Numbered from the stretch's first letter, positions 1-7,637 are shown. The stretch: DNA of 15,446 nucleotides from Pseudomonadota bacterium (GCA_023386155.1 JAEWKH010000141.1:1-15446), one strand, 5' to 3'. Program-made: numbers and translations. The notes: generated from the sequence alone by a model not told the origin.

Positions 1-1
1 G

Positions 2-1771
2 GAGCCGGTCGTGTTGGCGGCCGCCTTCCCGAACCTGCTCGCCAACGGCTCGCAGGGCATCGCGGTCGGCATGGCGACGTCGATCCCGCCGCACAACGCC
101 GCCGAACTCTGCGACGCGGCGCTGCACCTGATCTCGAAGCCGAATGCGACCTCCGAGCAGCTGATGCAGTTCGTGCCGGGCCCGGATCTGCCGACCGGCG
201 GCATCATCGTCGACACGCCGTCCGCCATGGCCGAGACCTATCGCACGGGCCGCGGCTCGTTCCGCGTGCGCGCCCGCTGGCAGAAGGAAGATCTCGGGCG
301 CGGCAACTGGCAGATCATCGTCACCGAGATTCCGTATTCGGTGCCGAAGTCCCGCCTGATCGAGAAGATCGCCGAGCTCCTCCAGGAGAAGAAGCTGCCG
401 CTCCTCGCCGACGTGCGCGATGAATCGGCGGAGGACATCCGCGTGGTGCTGGAGCCCCGCGCCAAGACGGTCGATCCGATCATCCTGATGGAATCGCTCT
501 TCAAGCTCACCGAGCTCGAGAGCCGCGTTCCCATGAATGTGAACGTGCTGGCCGGCGGCAAGGTGCCGAAGGTTCTCGGGCTCGCCGAGTGCCTGCGCGA
601 ATGGCTCGATCATCGCCGCGAGGTGCTGATCCGCCGCTCGAGCTTCCGGTTGGCGGCCATCGACAGGCGCTTGGAGATCCTGGGCGGCCTGCTCATCGTC
701 TATCTCGACCTCGACCGGGTGATCAGGATCATCCGCGAGGAGGACGAGCCGAAGCAGGAGCTGATGCGCGTCTTCAAGCTCACCGAGGTCCAGGCCAACG
801 CCATCCTCGACACGCGCCTGCGCTCCCTGCGCAAGCTCGAGGAGATGGAGCTCAAGCGCGAGCAGAAGAACCTGCAGGACGAGAAGGCCAAGATCGAGGA
901 GCTTCTCGGCTCCGAGAAGGTGCAGTGGAAGACCATCGCGGGCGAGATCAAGGAGGTCCGCAAGACCTTCGGGCCGGACACCGCCCTGGGCCGCCGCCGC
1001 ACCTCCTTCGCCGAGGCGCCGGACACCTCCGACATCGACTTCGCGGAGGCCATGATCGAGCGCGAGCCGATCACGGTCATCGTGTCCGAGAAGGGCTGGA
1101 TCCGCGCCATGAAGGGCCATCAGGCCGATCTGTCCGGCGTGCAGTTCAAGGGCGACGATGCGCTCAAGACCGCGTTCTTCGCCGAAACCACGTCCAAGAT
1201 CGTCGTGGTGGCGGATAACGGGCGCTTCTTCACGCTCGAGGCGTCGAAGCTTCCCGGCGGACGCGGCTTCGGCGATCCGATCCGCCTCATGGTCGACCTG
1301 GAGGAGGGCGCCGACTTCATCGCGGCCTTCCCCTACAGGGCGGGCTCGAAGCTGCTGGTCGCCGGCTCCGACGGGCGCGGCTTCGTGGTGCCCACCGACG
1401 ACATCACGGCGAACACCCGCAAGGGCAAGCAGATCCTCAACCTCGACGCGCCTGCCCGGATGGTGGTCTGCACGGAGGCCGAGGGCGATCACGTCGCGAT
1501 CATCGGCGAGAACCGCAAGCTCCTGATCTTCCCGATGAAGCAGGTGCCGGAGATGACCCGCGGCAAGGGCGTGCGCCTCCAGCGCTACAAGGACGGCGGC
1601 GTCTCCGACGCCAAGATCTTCAAGCTGAAGGAAGGGCTGACCTGGAAGGATACCTCCGGCCGCACCTGGACGGTCGCCAAGGAGGACCTCCGCGACTGGC
1701 TCGGCGACCGCACCGAAGCCGGCCGCCTGCCGCCGAAGGGCTTCCCGAAGTCGAACAAGTTCGGGGAGTGA
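2..1771 (+). CDS. parC: DNA topoisomerase IV subunit A, 5'-truncated
   Basis: ParC is the DNA cleavage-rejoining subunit of topoisomerase IV, which decatenates daughter chromosomes together with ParE. The frame is open from the window edge, so the start codon, winged-helix domain and catalytic tyrosine lie upstream. The first visible stretch, FPNLLANGSQGIAVGMAT, is the conserved core just after the active-site region. A coiled-coil segment follows (about residues 270-300 of the visible part, rich in E, K and L), then a C-terminal beta-pinwheel. The tail carries MTRGKGVRLQRYKDGG instead of the QRRGGKG box of GyrA. With the long GFPKSNKFGE-type ending, this favours ParC over GyrA. The GTG at position 11 is an internal valine, not a start. 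Product identity is secure from motifs; the gene lies next to bpt, which I recall as common in Rhizobiales. Confidence 0.93.
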   Translation, partial: EPVVLAAAFPNLLANGSQGIAVGMATSIPPHNAAELCDAALHLISKPNATSEQLMQFVPGPDLPTGGIIVDTPSAMAETYRTGRGSFRVRARWQKEDLGRGNWQIIVTEIPYSVPKSRLIEKIAELLQEKKLPLLADVRDESAEDIRVVLEPRAKTVDPIILMESLFKLTELESRVPMNVNVLAGGKVPKVLGLAECLREWLDHRREVLIRRSSFRLAAIDRRLEILGGLLIVYLDLDRVIRIIREEDEPKQELMRVFKLTEVQANAILDTRLRSLRKLEEMELKREQKNLQDEKAKIEELLGSEKVQWKTIAGEIKEVRKTFGPDTALGRRRTSFAEAPDTSDIDFAEAMIEREPITVIVSEKGWIRAMKGHQADLSGVQFKGDDALKTAFFAETTSKIVVVADNGRFFTLEASKLPGGRGFGDPIRLMVDLEEGADFIAAFPYRAGSKLLVAGSDGRGFVVPTDDITANTRKGKQILNLDAPARMVVCTEAEGDHVAIIGENRKLLIFPMKQVPEMTRGKGVRLQRYKDGGVSDAKIFKLKEGLTWKDTSGRTWTVAKEDLRDWLGDRTEAGRLPPKGFPKSNKFGE

Positions 1772-1777
1772 TTTTTT
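1744..1777 (+). terminator. possible weak parC terminator
   Basis: CCCGAA (1744-1749) pairs with TTCGGG (1760-1765) across the last codons of parC, and six T residues follow at 1772-1777. The T run starts six bases after the stem and the stem is short. An alternative inner pairing CGAAC/GTTCG (1752-1756/1759-1763) competes with it. This is a weak candidate. Confidence 0.25.
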
Positions 1778-1964
1778 AAGGGGCTGTCGTCCCAGACGGT
1801 GCGAGCCGATCCGGGACTGATGGTTTCCCTTAACGTCATGGCCGGGGAGGTAATGACGTGGAGAGTGTTATTCCAGCGCATTCCTCCCCGTTCGGAGGGC
1901 TCGCCTTGAAAAGCTTTCCGGTAAGGAAGGCTAACCCGATGGGTCCTATTCAAAGGAAGTCCTC

Positions 1965-2237
1965 ATGATCGTCCGTTTCCTGCTGGTTGCTGGATTTGCG
2001 AGCGCCTCACTGATCGCCGCCTCTCCGGCGATGGCTCAATACATCCCTCTTGGCCCTGCCATGAACGCGGTTCGATCTGCGCAACCGGCTCCCCAGCCCG
2101 GAATGCAGGTGCAGCAGCCCGGCGGGGAGCGTCGGAAAGGGGTCGCGACTCAGCCTCGGTCGACCTCTCCCCAGCCCTATAGCGACAGGCCGGCCAGGAG
2201 GAAGAATCCCGTCAACAGGTCCCAGGACAACGGCTGA
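1965..2237 (+). CDS. small secreted proline/glutamine/arginine-rich protein
   Basis: A 90-residue hypothetical protein. It begins with a clear Sec-type signal peptide: MIVR, a hydrophobic stretch to about residue 20, and a likely cleavage site after AMA at residues 22-24. The mature part is about 65 residues, polar and low in complexity, rich in P, Q, R and S, with repeated PQP/AQP patches and a basic arginine-rich end (RPARRKNPVNRSQDNG). No enzyme motif is visible, so it is probably a disordered periplasmic or exported peptide. The start is supported by AAAGGAAG (1952-1959) five bases ahead of the ATG. It has its own 193-bp upstream gap and converges on bpt, so it is probably a separate unit. 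I do not recognise a named family. Confidence 0.7.
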   Translation: MIVRFLLVAGFASASLIAASPAMAQYIPLGPAMNAVRSAQPAPQPGMQVQQPGGERRKGVATQPRSTSPQPYSDRPARRKNPVNRSQDNG

Positions 2238-2289
2238 GCTGGTTTTTTCTGGCGCGCCCTTTGCGCCCGCAGGATGCGCCGGGCCGGGC

Positions 2290-3036
2290 CTAGTCCACCC
2301 GCACCCAGCCATGCGCCATCAGGCGCTCCTGCGGCTTGAAGCGGGCCTTGTAGCCCATCTTCTTCGAGCCCTCGACCCAGTAGCCGAGATAGAGATAGGG
2401 CAGGCCCATCGCCTTGGCCCGGCGGATATGGTCGAGGATCATGAAGGTGCCGAGGCTGCGGTCCTGCAGGTCCGGCTCGTAGAACGAATAGACCATGGAG
2501 AGGCCGTCGCTCATCTCGTCGGTCAGGCTGACGGCGATCAGGTCGCCCGCTCCCCGGCCGGTGATGCCGCTGTCGATCCCGCGCCGGCGATACTCGATCA
2601 CCCTCGTGTCCACGTGGCTGTCCTCGACCATCATGGAATAGTCGAGCACCGTCATGTCGGCCATGCCGCCATCGGCGTGGCGGGTATCGACGTAGCGGCG
2701 GAAGAGCGAGTATTGCTCCGACGACGGACGGTTGGGCAGCGCAGTTCCGATCAGGTCGGCATTGTCCTTCAGAACCCGTCTCAGGTTGCCGGACGGCTCG
2801 AAGTCGTCCACGAGCACGCGGACCGACACGCAGGCGCGGCACGCGTCGCAGGCCGGCCGGTAGGCGATCGTCTGCGAGCGCCGGAAGCCGCCCTGAGTGA
2901 GGATCTCATTCAGCTCCCGGCCGCGTCGTCCCACGATATGCGTGAAGACCTTGCGCTCCTCCTTGCCCGGCAGGTAGGGGCATGCGGACGGGGAGGTGAG
3001 GTAGAACTGCGGTGCGTCGCGGGGCTGGCTCGTCAA
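2290..3036 (-). CDS. bpt: aspartate/glutamate leucyltransferase (bacterial ATE-like)
   Basis: Bpt transfers leucine from leucyl-tRNA to proteins with N-terminal Asp or Glu, marking them for ClpS/ClpAP degradation (N-degron pathway, cytoplasm). The protein has 248 residues, normal for the family. The N-terminal ATE domain carries the cysteine set C19 (ACPYLPG) and C63, C66, C69 (CDACRAC), followed by the SVR motif. The C-terminal GNAT-like domain shows GTFMILDHIRRAKAMGLPYLYLGYWV (split here: the key part is LPYLYLGYW at 212-220) and the MGYKARFKP signature (227-235). The start is a TTG at 3034-3036. No ATG or GTG lies between it and the upstream in-frame stop, and the sequence MTSQPRDAPQFYLT fits the family N-terminus as I recall it, so TTG is the best choice. 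No strong Shine-Dalgarno is seen. It reads in the same direction as the RDD gene, 279 bp upstream. Confidence 0.92.
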   Translation of the reverse strand: MTSQPRDAPQFYLTSPSACPYLPGKEERKVFTHIVGRRGRELNEILTQGGFRRSQTIAYRPACDACRACVSVRVLVDDFEPSGNLRRVLKDNADLIGTALPNRPSSEQYSLFRRYVDTRHADGGMADMTVLDYSMMVEDSHVDTRVIEYRRRGIDSGITGRGAGDLIAVSLTDEMSDGLSMVYSFYEPDLQDRSLGTFMILDHIRRAKAMGLPYLYLGYWVEGSKKMGYKARFKPQERLMAHGWVRVD

Positions 3037-3205
3037 TCGGGATAGCCTCGTGGAGAAACCTTGAGCGCTTCGTCAACGCCCAAGGATAACATTGGTGTCC
3101 GCGGCGTCCAGGAAAAGTGGGCGTATGTCGCAGGGGCTTTGTCCCTCGTCCCGAGGTGCCAAATCACAAGCCGATGCTCGCTTCGATATCAGGACCAGAC
3201 GCTTC

Positions 3206-3290
3206 TTCCCTCCCCACCGCAAGTCGGGTGTTCCCGACTTGCGCGAGAGGATGCCCATCTCAGGCAGGCCTGAGAGGGGTGGAGAGGGAA
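3206..3290. repeat. nested palindromic intergenic element A
   Basis: Outer arms TTCCCTCCCCAC (3206-3217) and GTGGAGAGGGAA (3279-3290) pair at 11 of 12 positions. Inside are a perfect 11-bp hairpin with a four-base loop, CGCAAGTCGGG (3218-3228) and CCCGACTTGCG (3233-3243), and a second 7-bp hairpin, CTCAGGC/GCCTGAG (3259-3265/3268-3274). The result is a cruciform-like three-way fold in the gap between bpt and the RDD gene. It looks like a REP/BIME-type extragenic element. It has no U-tract, so it is unlikely to be a plain intrinsic terminator. Confidence 0.7.
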
Positions 3291-3315
3291 CAGCGCCGCG
3301 CCTCGTGACAATGGC

Positions 3316-3798
3316 TCAAGCCCTCACGACCATCATGCCCGTGAGCAGGTCGCGGATGAAGCGGCGGTCGTCGCGGACGAAGCCGACGAGCACGTCGCAG
3401 GCCCAGAGCAGGAAGGTCGAGATCGCCACGTAGAAGAAGAGCGCGTGCACCGCGGCGGCGAGCGGCGAGGCGCCCCTGCCGGTCTGCGAGTTGATCACGC
3501 GCAGGCCCATATAGCGCATGCCCACCGTCGCCTGGGACGATCCGCCGATGGTCACGGCGTTGTAGACGATGAAGATCAGCGCCGTGAGGGGCAGGGCGAA
3601 GAAGAGGCCCCAGCCGAGGCCGAGCGTGATGATTCCCAGGAAGAAGATTCCGATGGAAACCAGCACGACCCAGAGGGCGATCACGAACAGGTCGATCAGG
3701 TAGGCCCAGAAGCGCCGGGAGATGACGCCTTCCGTCAACCGGGTATCCAGCTCGTAGGAAGGGTAGTCCAGCGTCGGCGGGTAGGGTCGGTTGACCAT
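3316..3798 (-). CDS. RDD family integral membrane protein
   Basis: A 160-residue inner-membrane protein. After a short polar N-terminus comes the RDD signature region SRRFWAYLIDLFVI (27-40) with the Arg and Asp that name the family. Hydrophobic segments lie at about 33-57, 61-84 and 112-137. Between the second and third is the conserved GGSSQATVGMRYMGLRV block (85-101), typical of RDD proteins. The family role is poorly defined; some members act in ion transport or antiport, but nothing here assigns a substrate. The ATG at 3798 is preceded by GAGGAG (3804-3809), six bases away and overlapping the ilvA stop codon (10-bp gap), so it is probably translated from the ilvA transcript. An upstream in-frame extension to 3999 lies inside ilvA and was discarded. 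Confidence 0.88.
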   Translation of the reverse strand: MVNRPYPPTLDYPSYELDTRLTEGVISRRFWAYLIDLFVIALWVVLVSIGIFFLGIITLGLGWGLFFALPLTALIFIVYNAVTIGGSSQATVGMRYMGLRVINSQTGRGASPLAAAVHALFFYVAISTFLLWACDVLVGFVRDDRRFIRDLLTGMMVVRA

Positions 3799-3808
3799 CT
3801 CATTCTCC

Positions 3809-5050
3809 TCAAAAGGCGGTCTCGGGCAGGCTGCGGGATTCGATCCGCTGCGGTGCGAGCCCCTCCACTGCCAGGGCCTCGAACACCTCCAATGTATGTG
3901 CTCGATCCCGCGTTTCGATAGTGATGTCGATGGAAACGCCTTTCGCGGGCACGTCCAGGAACAGGCGGCCGTGGGAAACCTCCAGGATATTGGCCCCAAG
4001 GCTGCCGAGCAGGCTCGCCACGCGCCCGAGCAGCCCCGGCCTGTCGTTCGAGGTGATGCGGAAGGACGTGATCCGGTCGTCCCGTTCCAACTCGCGCACC
4101 ATCACGGAGGCCAGGATCCGCGCGTCGATGTTGCCGCCGCAGAGCACGAGGCCGACGCGCTTGCCCTGGAAGCGTCCGGGCGAGGCCAGCATCGCGGCGA
4201 GGCCCGCCGCGCCCGCGCCTTCCGCCATTGTCCGCTGGAGGGTCGCATAGGCGTTGACCGCGCGCTCGATCAGCGGCTCCTCGACCGGAATGATGTCGGA
4301 CACGAGATCGCGCACGATGGGCAGGGGCAGCTGGCCCACGGTCTTCACCGCGATGCCCTCCGCCAGCGTCGCGCCGCCGATGGGCTGGTTCTCGCCACGG
4401 ATGGCATTGCGGAAGGACGGATAGAGGGCCGCTTCCACGCCGACGATCTCGACGGAGGGCTTGATCGCCTTCGCGGCGACCGCGATGCCGGAGATCAGGC
4501 CGCCGCCGCCGATGGGAACCACGATCTGGTCGAGATCGGGAGCGTCGGCCAGCATCTCGAGGGCGACCGTTCCCTGGCCGGCCATGACCTTCGGATCGTC
4601 GTAGGGGTGGACGAAGACGAGCCCCTCCTGTTCGGCGATGGCGCGGGCGCGGGCAGCGGATTCGTAGAGCGTCTCGCCCTCCAGGATGACCTTCGCGCCG
4701 TAGGAGCGGGTGTTCTCCGCCTTCACCAGGGGAGTGCTCTCCGGCATCACGATGGTGGCCGGAATGCCGAGGCGGCGCGCGTGGTAGGCGACGGCCTGGG
4801 CGTGGTTGCCGGCCGACATGGCGATGACGCCGCGTCGGCGCTCGGCCTCGGTCAGGCTTTCCAGCTTGGTGGTCGCGCCGCGTTCCTTGAAGGAGCCGGT
4901 CGGCTGCATGTTCTCGTGCTTCACGAAGACGGTCGCGCCGGTGAGCTGCGACAGGCGGGGGGCGGGGACGAGAGGCGTCCGCAGGACCTGCCCCCGGATC
5001 GTCTCCGCCGCGCGCTTCACGTCCTCGATGGTAATGGCGTAGTCGGCCAC
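3809..5050 (-). CDS. ilvA: threonine ammonia-lyase (threonine dehydratase), ACT-domain form
   Basis: A PLP enzyme deaminating L-threonine to 2-oxobutanoate, the committed step to isoleucine (cytoplasm). It has 413 residues. The PLP-binding lysine is K55 in TGSFKERGA. The substrate loop is SAGNHAQ (79-85), the phosphate-binding glycine loop is GGGG (181-184), and LVLCGGNID lies at 301-309. A single ACT domain (about 329-402, starting TSFRITSNDRPGLLGRVASLL) forms the C-terminus. This is the short, one-ACT form, shorter than the roughly 510-residue E. coli IlvA with its different regulatory tail. One-ACT enzymes can be biosynthetic or catabolic, so the feedback ligand is uncertain. The start is GTG (5048-5050), with GGAGG five bases upstream. 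It lies 28 bp after a LivH-like permease and 10 bp before the RDD gene, implying a single operon. Confidence 0.92.
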   Translation of the reverse strand: MADYAITIEDVKRAAETIRGQVLRTPLVPAPRLSQLTGATVFVKHENMQPTGSFKERGATTKLESLTEAERRRGVIAMSAGNHAQAVAYHARRLGIPATIVMPESTPLVKAENTRSYGAKVILEGETLYESAARARAIAEQEGLVFVHPYDDPKVMAGQGTVALEMLADAPDLDQIVVPIGGGGLISGIAVAAKAIKPSVEIVGVEAALYPSFRNAIRGENQPIGGATLAEGIAVKTVGQLPLPIVRDLVSDIIPVEEPLIERAVNAYATLQRTMAEGAGAAGLAAMLASPGRFQGKRVGLVLCGGNIDARILASVMVRELERDDRITSFRITSNDRPGLLGRVASLLGSLGANILEVSHGRLFLDVPAKGVSIDITIETRDRAHTLEVFEALAVEGLAPQRIESRSLPETAF

Positions 5051-5078
5051 GTTGTCCTCCGAAATCTCATTATAGCCC

Positions 5079-6428
5079 TTAAACGGGTCTTGGTGTCGGA
5101 TCCCTGAATCCCAGCAGGCCGCCGGGCCGAAAGATCAGGAACACGACGAGGGCCACATAGAGGGCCATGTCGCGTGCCTCGATGGGGAGATATGCCGACC
5201 ACAGGGTCTCGAACAATCCCACGGCGAAACCTCCTAACATTGCACCGGGTATCGAGCCAATGCCCCCGATGATGGCGGCGATCAGCGCCTTGAGGCCGTA
5301 CTGGAAGCCTCCGGCGAAGCCCAGCCCCCCGTATTGCGCGACGATCAGCATTCCCGAGAGCCCGGCCATGGCACCGGCCAGCGCCAGGGTCTGGATGAGG
5401 AGGCGGGGGCCGTCGACGCCCATGAGCGCCGCCGCCTTCGCGTCGTCGGCATAGGCTCGCCAGGCCCGTCCGAAGCGCGTCGCCTGGACGAGCCAGAGGA
5501 GTCCGAGAGCCGCCACGAGGCCGATCCCGGCCGTGATGACCGTGATCGGCGTCAGGCTGACGACGAACTCGCCGGCACGGACGACGGGCCAGGCTTCCGA
5601 CCAGACCGGCGGCAGCCAGACCGTCACCGGGCTCTGCACGAGGCGCAGGTATTCCATCAGGAAGAGGGAGAGCCCGACCGTCGCAATCAGGCTCGGCTGC
5701 GGGCTCGCGCTCACGATGCGGCCGATGGTGAAATGGCCGCCGACCGCGCTGTGGATCGCGCCGGCGAAGAGCGCGCCCACGAGGCCGGCCGTCAGGCCCA
5801 GCACCGGTGAGCTCGCGCCGAAGCCCAGCACGATCGAGGCCCCCGCGATCGTCGCCGCCGATCCGATGGCCGCCAGTTCCCCGAAGGCGAGATTGATGCG
5901 TCCGCTCAGGCCGAAGACGAGGGCGAAGGCCACGGACAACAGGGCATAGATGGCCGTCCTGGGCAGGCTCACCAGGATCTGCTGCAGCCAGTAGGCGGCA
6001 TCCATGGGAAGCTCGACGACGTCGGCGGCCAGCCGGCTGCCGGGGTCACCGGCCATGCCCTCCGGCGTTTCGAGGTAATAGCGCTTGAGGAGATAAAGGC
6101 TCGCGCCGGACAGCGGCCCCTCTTCGGTCGCGAGGCCCTCCAGTTCCGCCTTGTTCGGCGACAGGCCTTCAGCCACGAACCGGCAGATCGCGAAACGCTG
6201 GAGGACCGGGCGATCCCCGTATTCGGCGAGGTAATCGACCCGCAGGCTCCTCGGCACGGGGCCCATCTGGATGCGCTCGACGGTGATCGCCGCGCCGGGA
6301 TTGAGCGCCGGAAGCGCGGAGCGGCAGACCCGCGCCTGCTCCGCATCTATGGAAAGCCCGCAGGCGGTGAGAAGGCAGAGGCCGAGCAGGAGAGAAGCGG
6401 ACTGGGCAACTTTCAGGGAGTGACGCAT
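5079..6428 (-). CDS. LivH-type branched-chain amino acid ABC transporter permease with lipobox-bearing N-terminal domain
   Basis: A 449-residue inner-membrane permease of the LivH/LivM class. Residues about 148-440 form the permease domain with 8 or so hydrophobic segments. It carries FGLSGRINLAFGELAAIG (172-189), the cytoplasmic coupling-loop region AAALMGVDGPRLLI (332-345), and the family ending LIAAIIGGIGSIPGAMLGG and FRPGGLLG (433-440). The first about 145 residues are unusual. There is a signal-like hydrophobic stretch with a lipobox (LLTAC, Cys23), then a polar, probably periplasmic domain with C35 and C82. The ATG at 6428 is chosen because the upstream in-frame stretch is made of a palindromic repeat. 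A GTG at 6437 is possible, and neither has an ideal ribosome site. The livM, livG, livF and binding-protein partners are not in the window, so they must be encoded elsewhere. It is probably cotranscribed with ilvA. Confidence 0.85.
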   Translation of the reverse strand: MRHSLKVAQSASLLLGLCLLTACGLSIDAEQARVCRSALPALNPGAAITVERIQMGPVPRSLRVDYLAEYGDRPVLQRFAICRFVAEGLSPNKAELEGLATEEGPLSGASLYLLKRYYLETPEGMAGDPGSRLAADVVELPMDAAYWLQQILVSLPRTAIYALLSVAFALVFGLSGRINLAFGELAAIGSAATIAGASIVLGFGASSPVLGLTAGLVGALFAGAIHSAVGGHFTIGRIVSASPQPSLIATVGLSLFLMEYLRLVQSPVTVWLPPVWSEAWPVVRAGEFVVSLTPITVITAGIGLVAALGLLWLVQATRFGRAWRAYADDAKAAALMGVDGPRLLIQTLALAGAMAGLSGMLIVAQYGGLGFAGGFQYGLKALIAAIIGGIGSIPGAMLGGFAVGLFETLWSAYLPIEARDMALYVALVVFLIFRPGGLLGFRDPTPRPV

Positions 6429-6433
6429 GAATA

Positions 6434-6481
6434 GCACGCGCCACTTTTCCCTCCCCGCAAGGGGGAGGGAAACGCGCGTGC
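6434..6481. repeat. palindromic intergenic element B (long hairpin)
   Basis: TTTCCCTCCCC (6446-6456) and GGGGAGGGAAA (6462-6472) form a perfect 11-bp stem with a five-base GCAAG loop. An outer GCACGCG/CGCGTGC pair (6434-6440/6475-6481) extends it with a small internal loop. It lies in the 130-bp gap between hemB and the permease and touches the permease start region. It shares the TTCCCTCCCC start and a GCAAG core with element A. There is no T-tract on either side. It could dampen read-through from hemB, but it reads as a dispersed repeat. Confidence 0.65.
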
Positions 6482-6558
6482 CATCCTTTGCGAGCCAGCC
6501 TCTGAAAAACGCCGAGCCTGTCACGAAAGGGGGGCCTAAGCTGTTGACGGTGCCGCGG

Positions 6559-7602
6559 TCAGCCCTGGTTCTTCAGCTTTTCCGCGACCCGGGGGGCGAA
6601 ATAGGTGAGGATGCCATCCGCGCCGGCACGCTTGAAGGCCAGGAGGCTTTCCATCATCGCCCGTTCTCCGTCGATCCAGCCATTCCCGGCCGCGGCCTGG
6701 ATCATGGCATACTCGCCGGAGACTTGGTAGGCGAAGGTCGGGACGGCGAAGGTGTCCTTCGCCCGGCGCACGATGTCGAGATAGGGCAGGCCGGGCTTGA
6801 CCATGATCATGTCCGCGCCCTCCTCGAGATCGAGGGCGATCTCGCGCATGGCCTCGTCGGAATTGGCCGGGTCCATCTGGTACGTCCGCTTGTCGCCGAC
6901 AAGCGTCGCGCTGGTCCCGATGGCGTCCCGGAACGGGCCGTAGAACGCGGAGGCGTATTTCGCCGCGTAGGCCATGATCTGCACGTCCTGGAACCCGGCC
7001 GCGTCGAGCCCTTCCCGGATGGCGGCCACGCGCCCGTCCATCATGTCGGAGGGCGCGATGATATCGGCTCCGGCCTCGGCCTGGAGCAGGGCCTGCCGGA
7101 CCAGGAGCGCGACCGTCTCGTCGTTGAGGATGCGCTCGCCGTCCATCACGCCGTCATGGCCATGGCTGGTATAGGGATCGAGCGCCACGTCGCAGATGAC
7201 GCCGATGTTCGGCACGGCCTTCTTGATCTCGCGGACGGTGCGGCAGACCAGGTTGCGGCCGTTGAGGGATTCGGACCCGGTCGGATCGCGCAGGGCGGGA
7301 TCGGTGTAGGGAAAGAGCGCGATGGCGGGGATGTTCAGGGCGGCTGCCCGCTCGGCCTCGCGCACGGCCTCGCCGACGGTGAGGCGGTCGACGCCGGGCA
7401 TGGACGTCACGGGCTGGCGCCCGCTCGCGCCCTCGACGACGAAGACCGGCCAGATCAGGTCGTTGACGGTCAGCACGTTCTCCTGCACCAGCCGCCGCGA
7501 CCACTCGGCCTTGCGGTTGCGTCGCAGGCGATGGGACAGGTTCAGGGAAGAAGAGGGGGCTTCATCCGAGGAGCGGCGGGGGAACGGCGACAGTTTCGAC
7601 AT
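6559..7602 (-). CDS. hemB: porphobilinogen synthase (delta-aminolevulinic acid dehydratase)
   Basis: HemB condenses two 5-aminolevulinate molecules to porphobilinogen, the second step of tetrapyrrole synthesis in bacteria of this group (cytoplasm, homo-octamer). It has 347 residues. The two active-site lysines are visible: K215 in MAYAAKYASAFYGPFRDA and K269 in MIMVKPGLPYLD. The metal-site loop is DVALDPYTSHGHDG (138-151), with aspartate/alanine where zinc enzymes carry cysteines, so this is the magnesium-type (Bradyrhizobium/Pseudomonas-like) enzyme. AYQVSGEYAM (291-300) and the C-terminal ILTYFAPRVAEKL are also typical. The start is set at ATG 7602. ATG 7611, three codons upstream, is equally possible; the upstream open frame beyond it matches no HemB and overlaps repeats. 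It is separated from the downstream permease by 130 bp containing a hairpin. Confidence 0.94.
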   Translation of the reverse strand: MSKLSPFPRRSSDEAPSSSLNLSHRLRRNRKAEWSRRLVQENVLTVNDLIWPVFVVEGASGRQPVTSMPGVDRLTVGEAVREAERAAALNIPAIALFPYTDPALRDPTGSESLNGRNLVCRTVREIKKAVPNIGVICDVALDPYTSHGHDGVMDGERILNDETVALLVRQALLQAEAGADIIAPSDMMDGRVAAIREGLDAAGFQDVQIMAYAAKYASAFYGPFRDAIGTSATLVGDKRTYQMDPANSDEAMREIALDLEEGADMIMVKPGLPYLDIVRRAKDTFAVPTFAYQVSGEYAMIQAAAGNGWIDGERAMMESLLAFKRAGADGILTYFAPRVAEKLKNQG

Positions 7603-7615
7603 GATCCTCATCCAG

Positions 7616-7637
7616 CGCCGGCTTCGATGCGCCGGCG
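7616..7637 (-). promoter_or_regulatory. GC-rich hairpin in the hemB leader
   Basis: CGCCGGC (7616-7622) and GCCGGCG (7631-7637) form a 7-bp all-GC stem with an eight-base loop. It lies 4 to 25 bases ahead of ATG 7611, or 13 ahead of ATG 7602. In the hemB mRNA it would sit where ribosomes load, so it may limit translation. No known heme-related element is recognised. Confidence 0.4.

Noticed and set aside
11..13. GTG as the start of the ParC-like gene
   Set aside because: The conserved core is already under way before it and the family has several hundred residues more upstream; the gene is simply cut by the window edge.
1833..1859. ACGTCAT/ATGACGT inverted repeat upstream of the small secreted protein
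   Set aside because: Seven-base arms with a 13-base loop occur by chance at this scale, and there is no link to a promoter that I can place.
2222..2248. Terminator after the small secreted protein (CCAG/CTGG with six T)
   Set aside because: The stem is only four base pairs with a 13-base loop, so it is not convincing.
3073..3273. Small open frames on both strands in the bpt/RDD gap
   Set aside because: They consist largely of the palindromic element and lack ribosome sites and protein-like composition.
3799..3999. N-terminal extension of the RDD protein (67 extra residues)
   Set aside because: It lies wholly inside ilvA, has no family-like content, and ATG 3798 has an excellent ribosome site.
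3791..5107. Long open frames opposite ilvA, hemB, the permease, the hydrolase and the transpeptidase
   Set aside because: High-GC third-position bias leaves the opposite strand open; the conserved motifs are all on the annotated strand.
6446..6472. Hairpin B as an intrinsic terminator of hemB
   Set aside because: No U-tract follows on either strand and the sequence resembles element A, so it is treated as a repeat.
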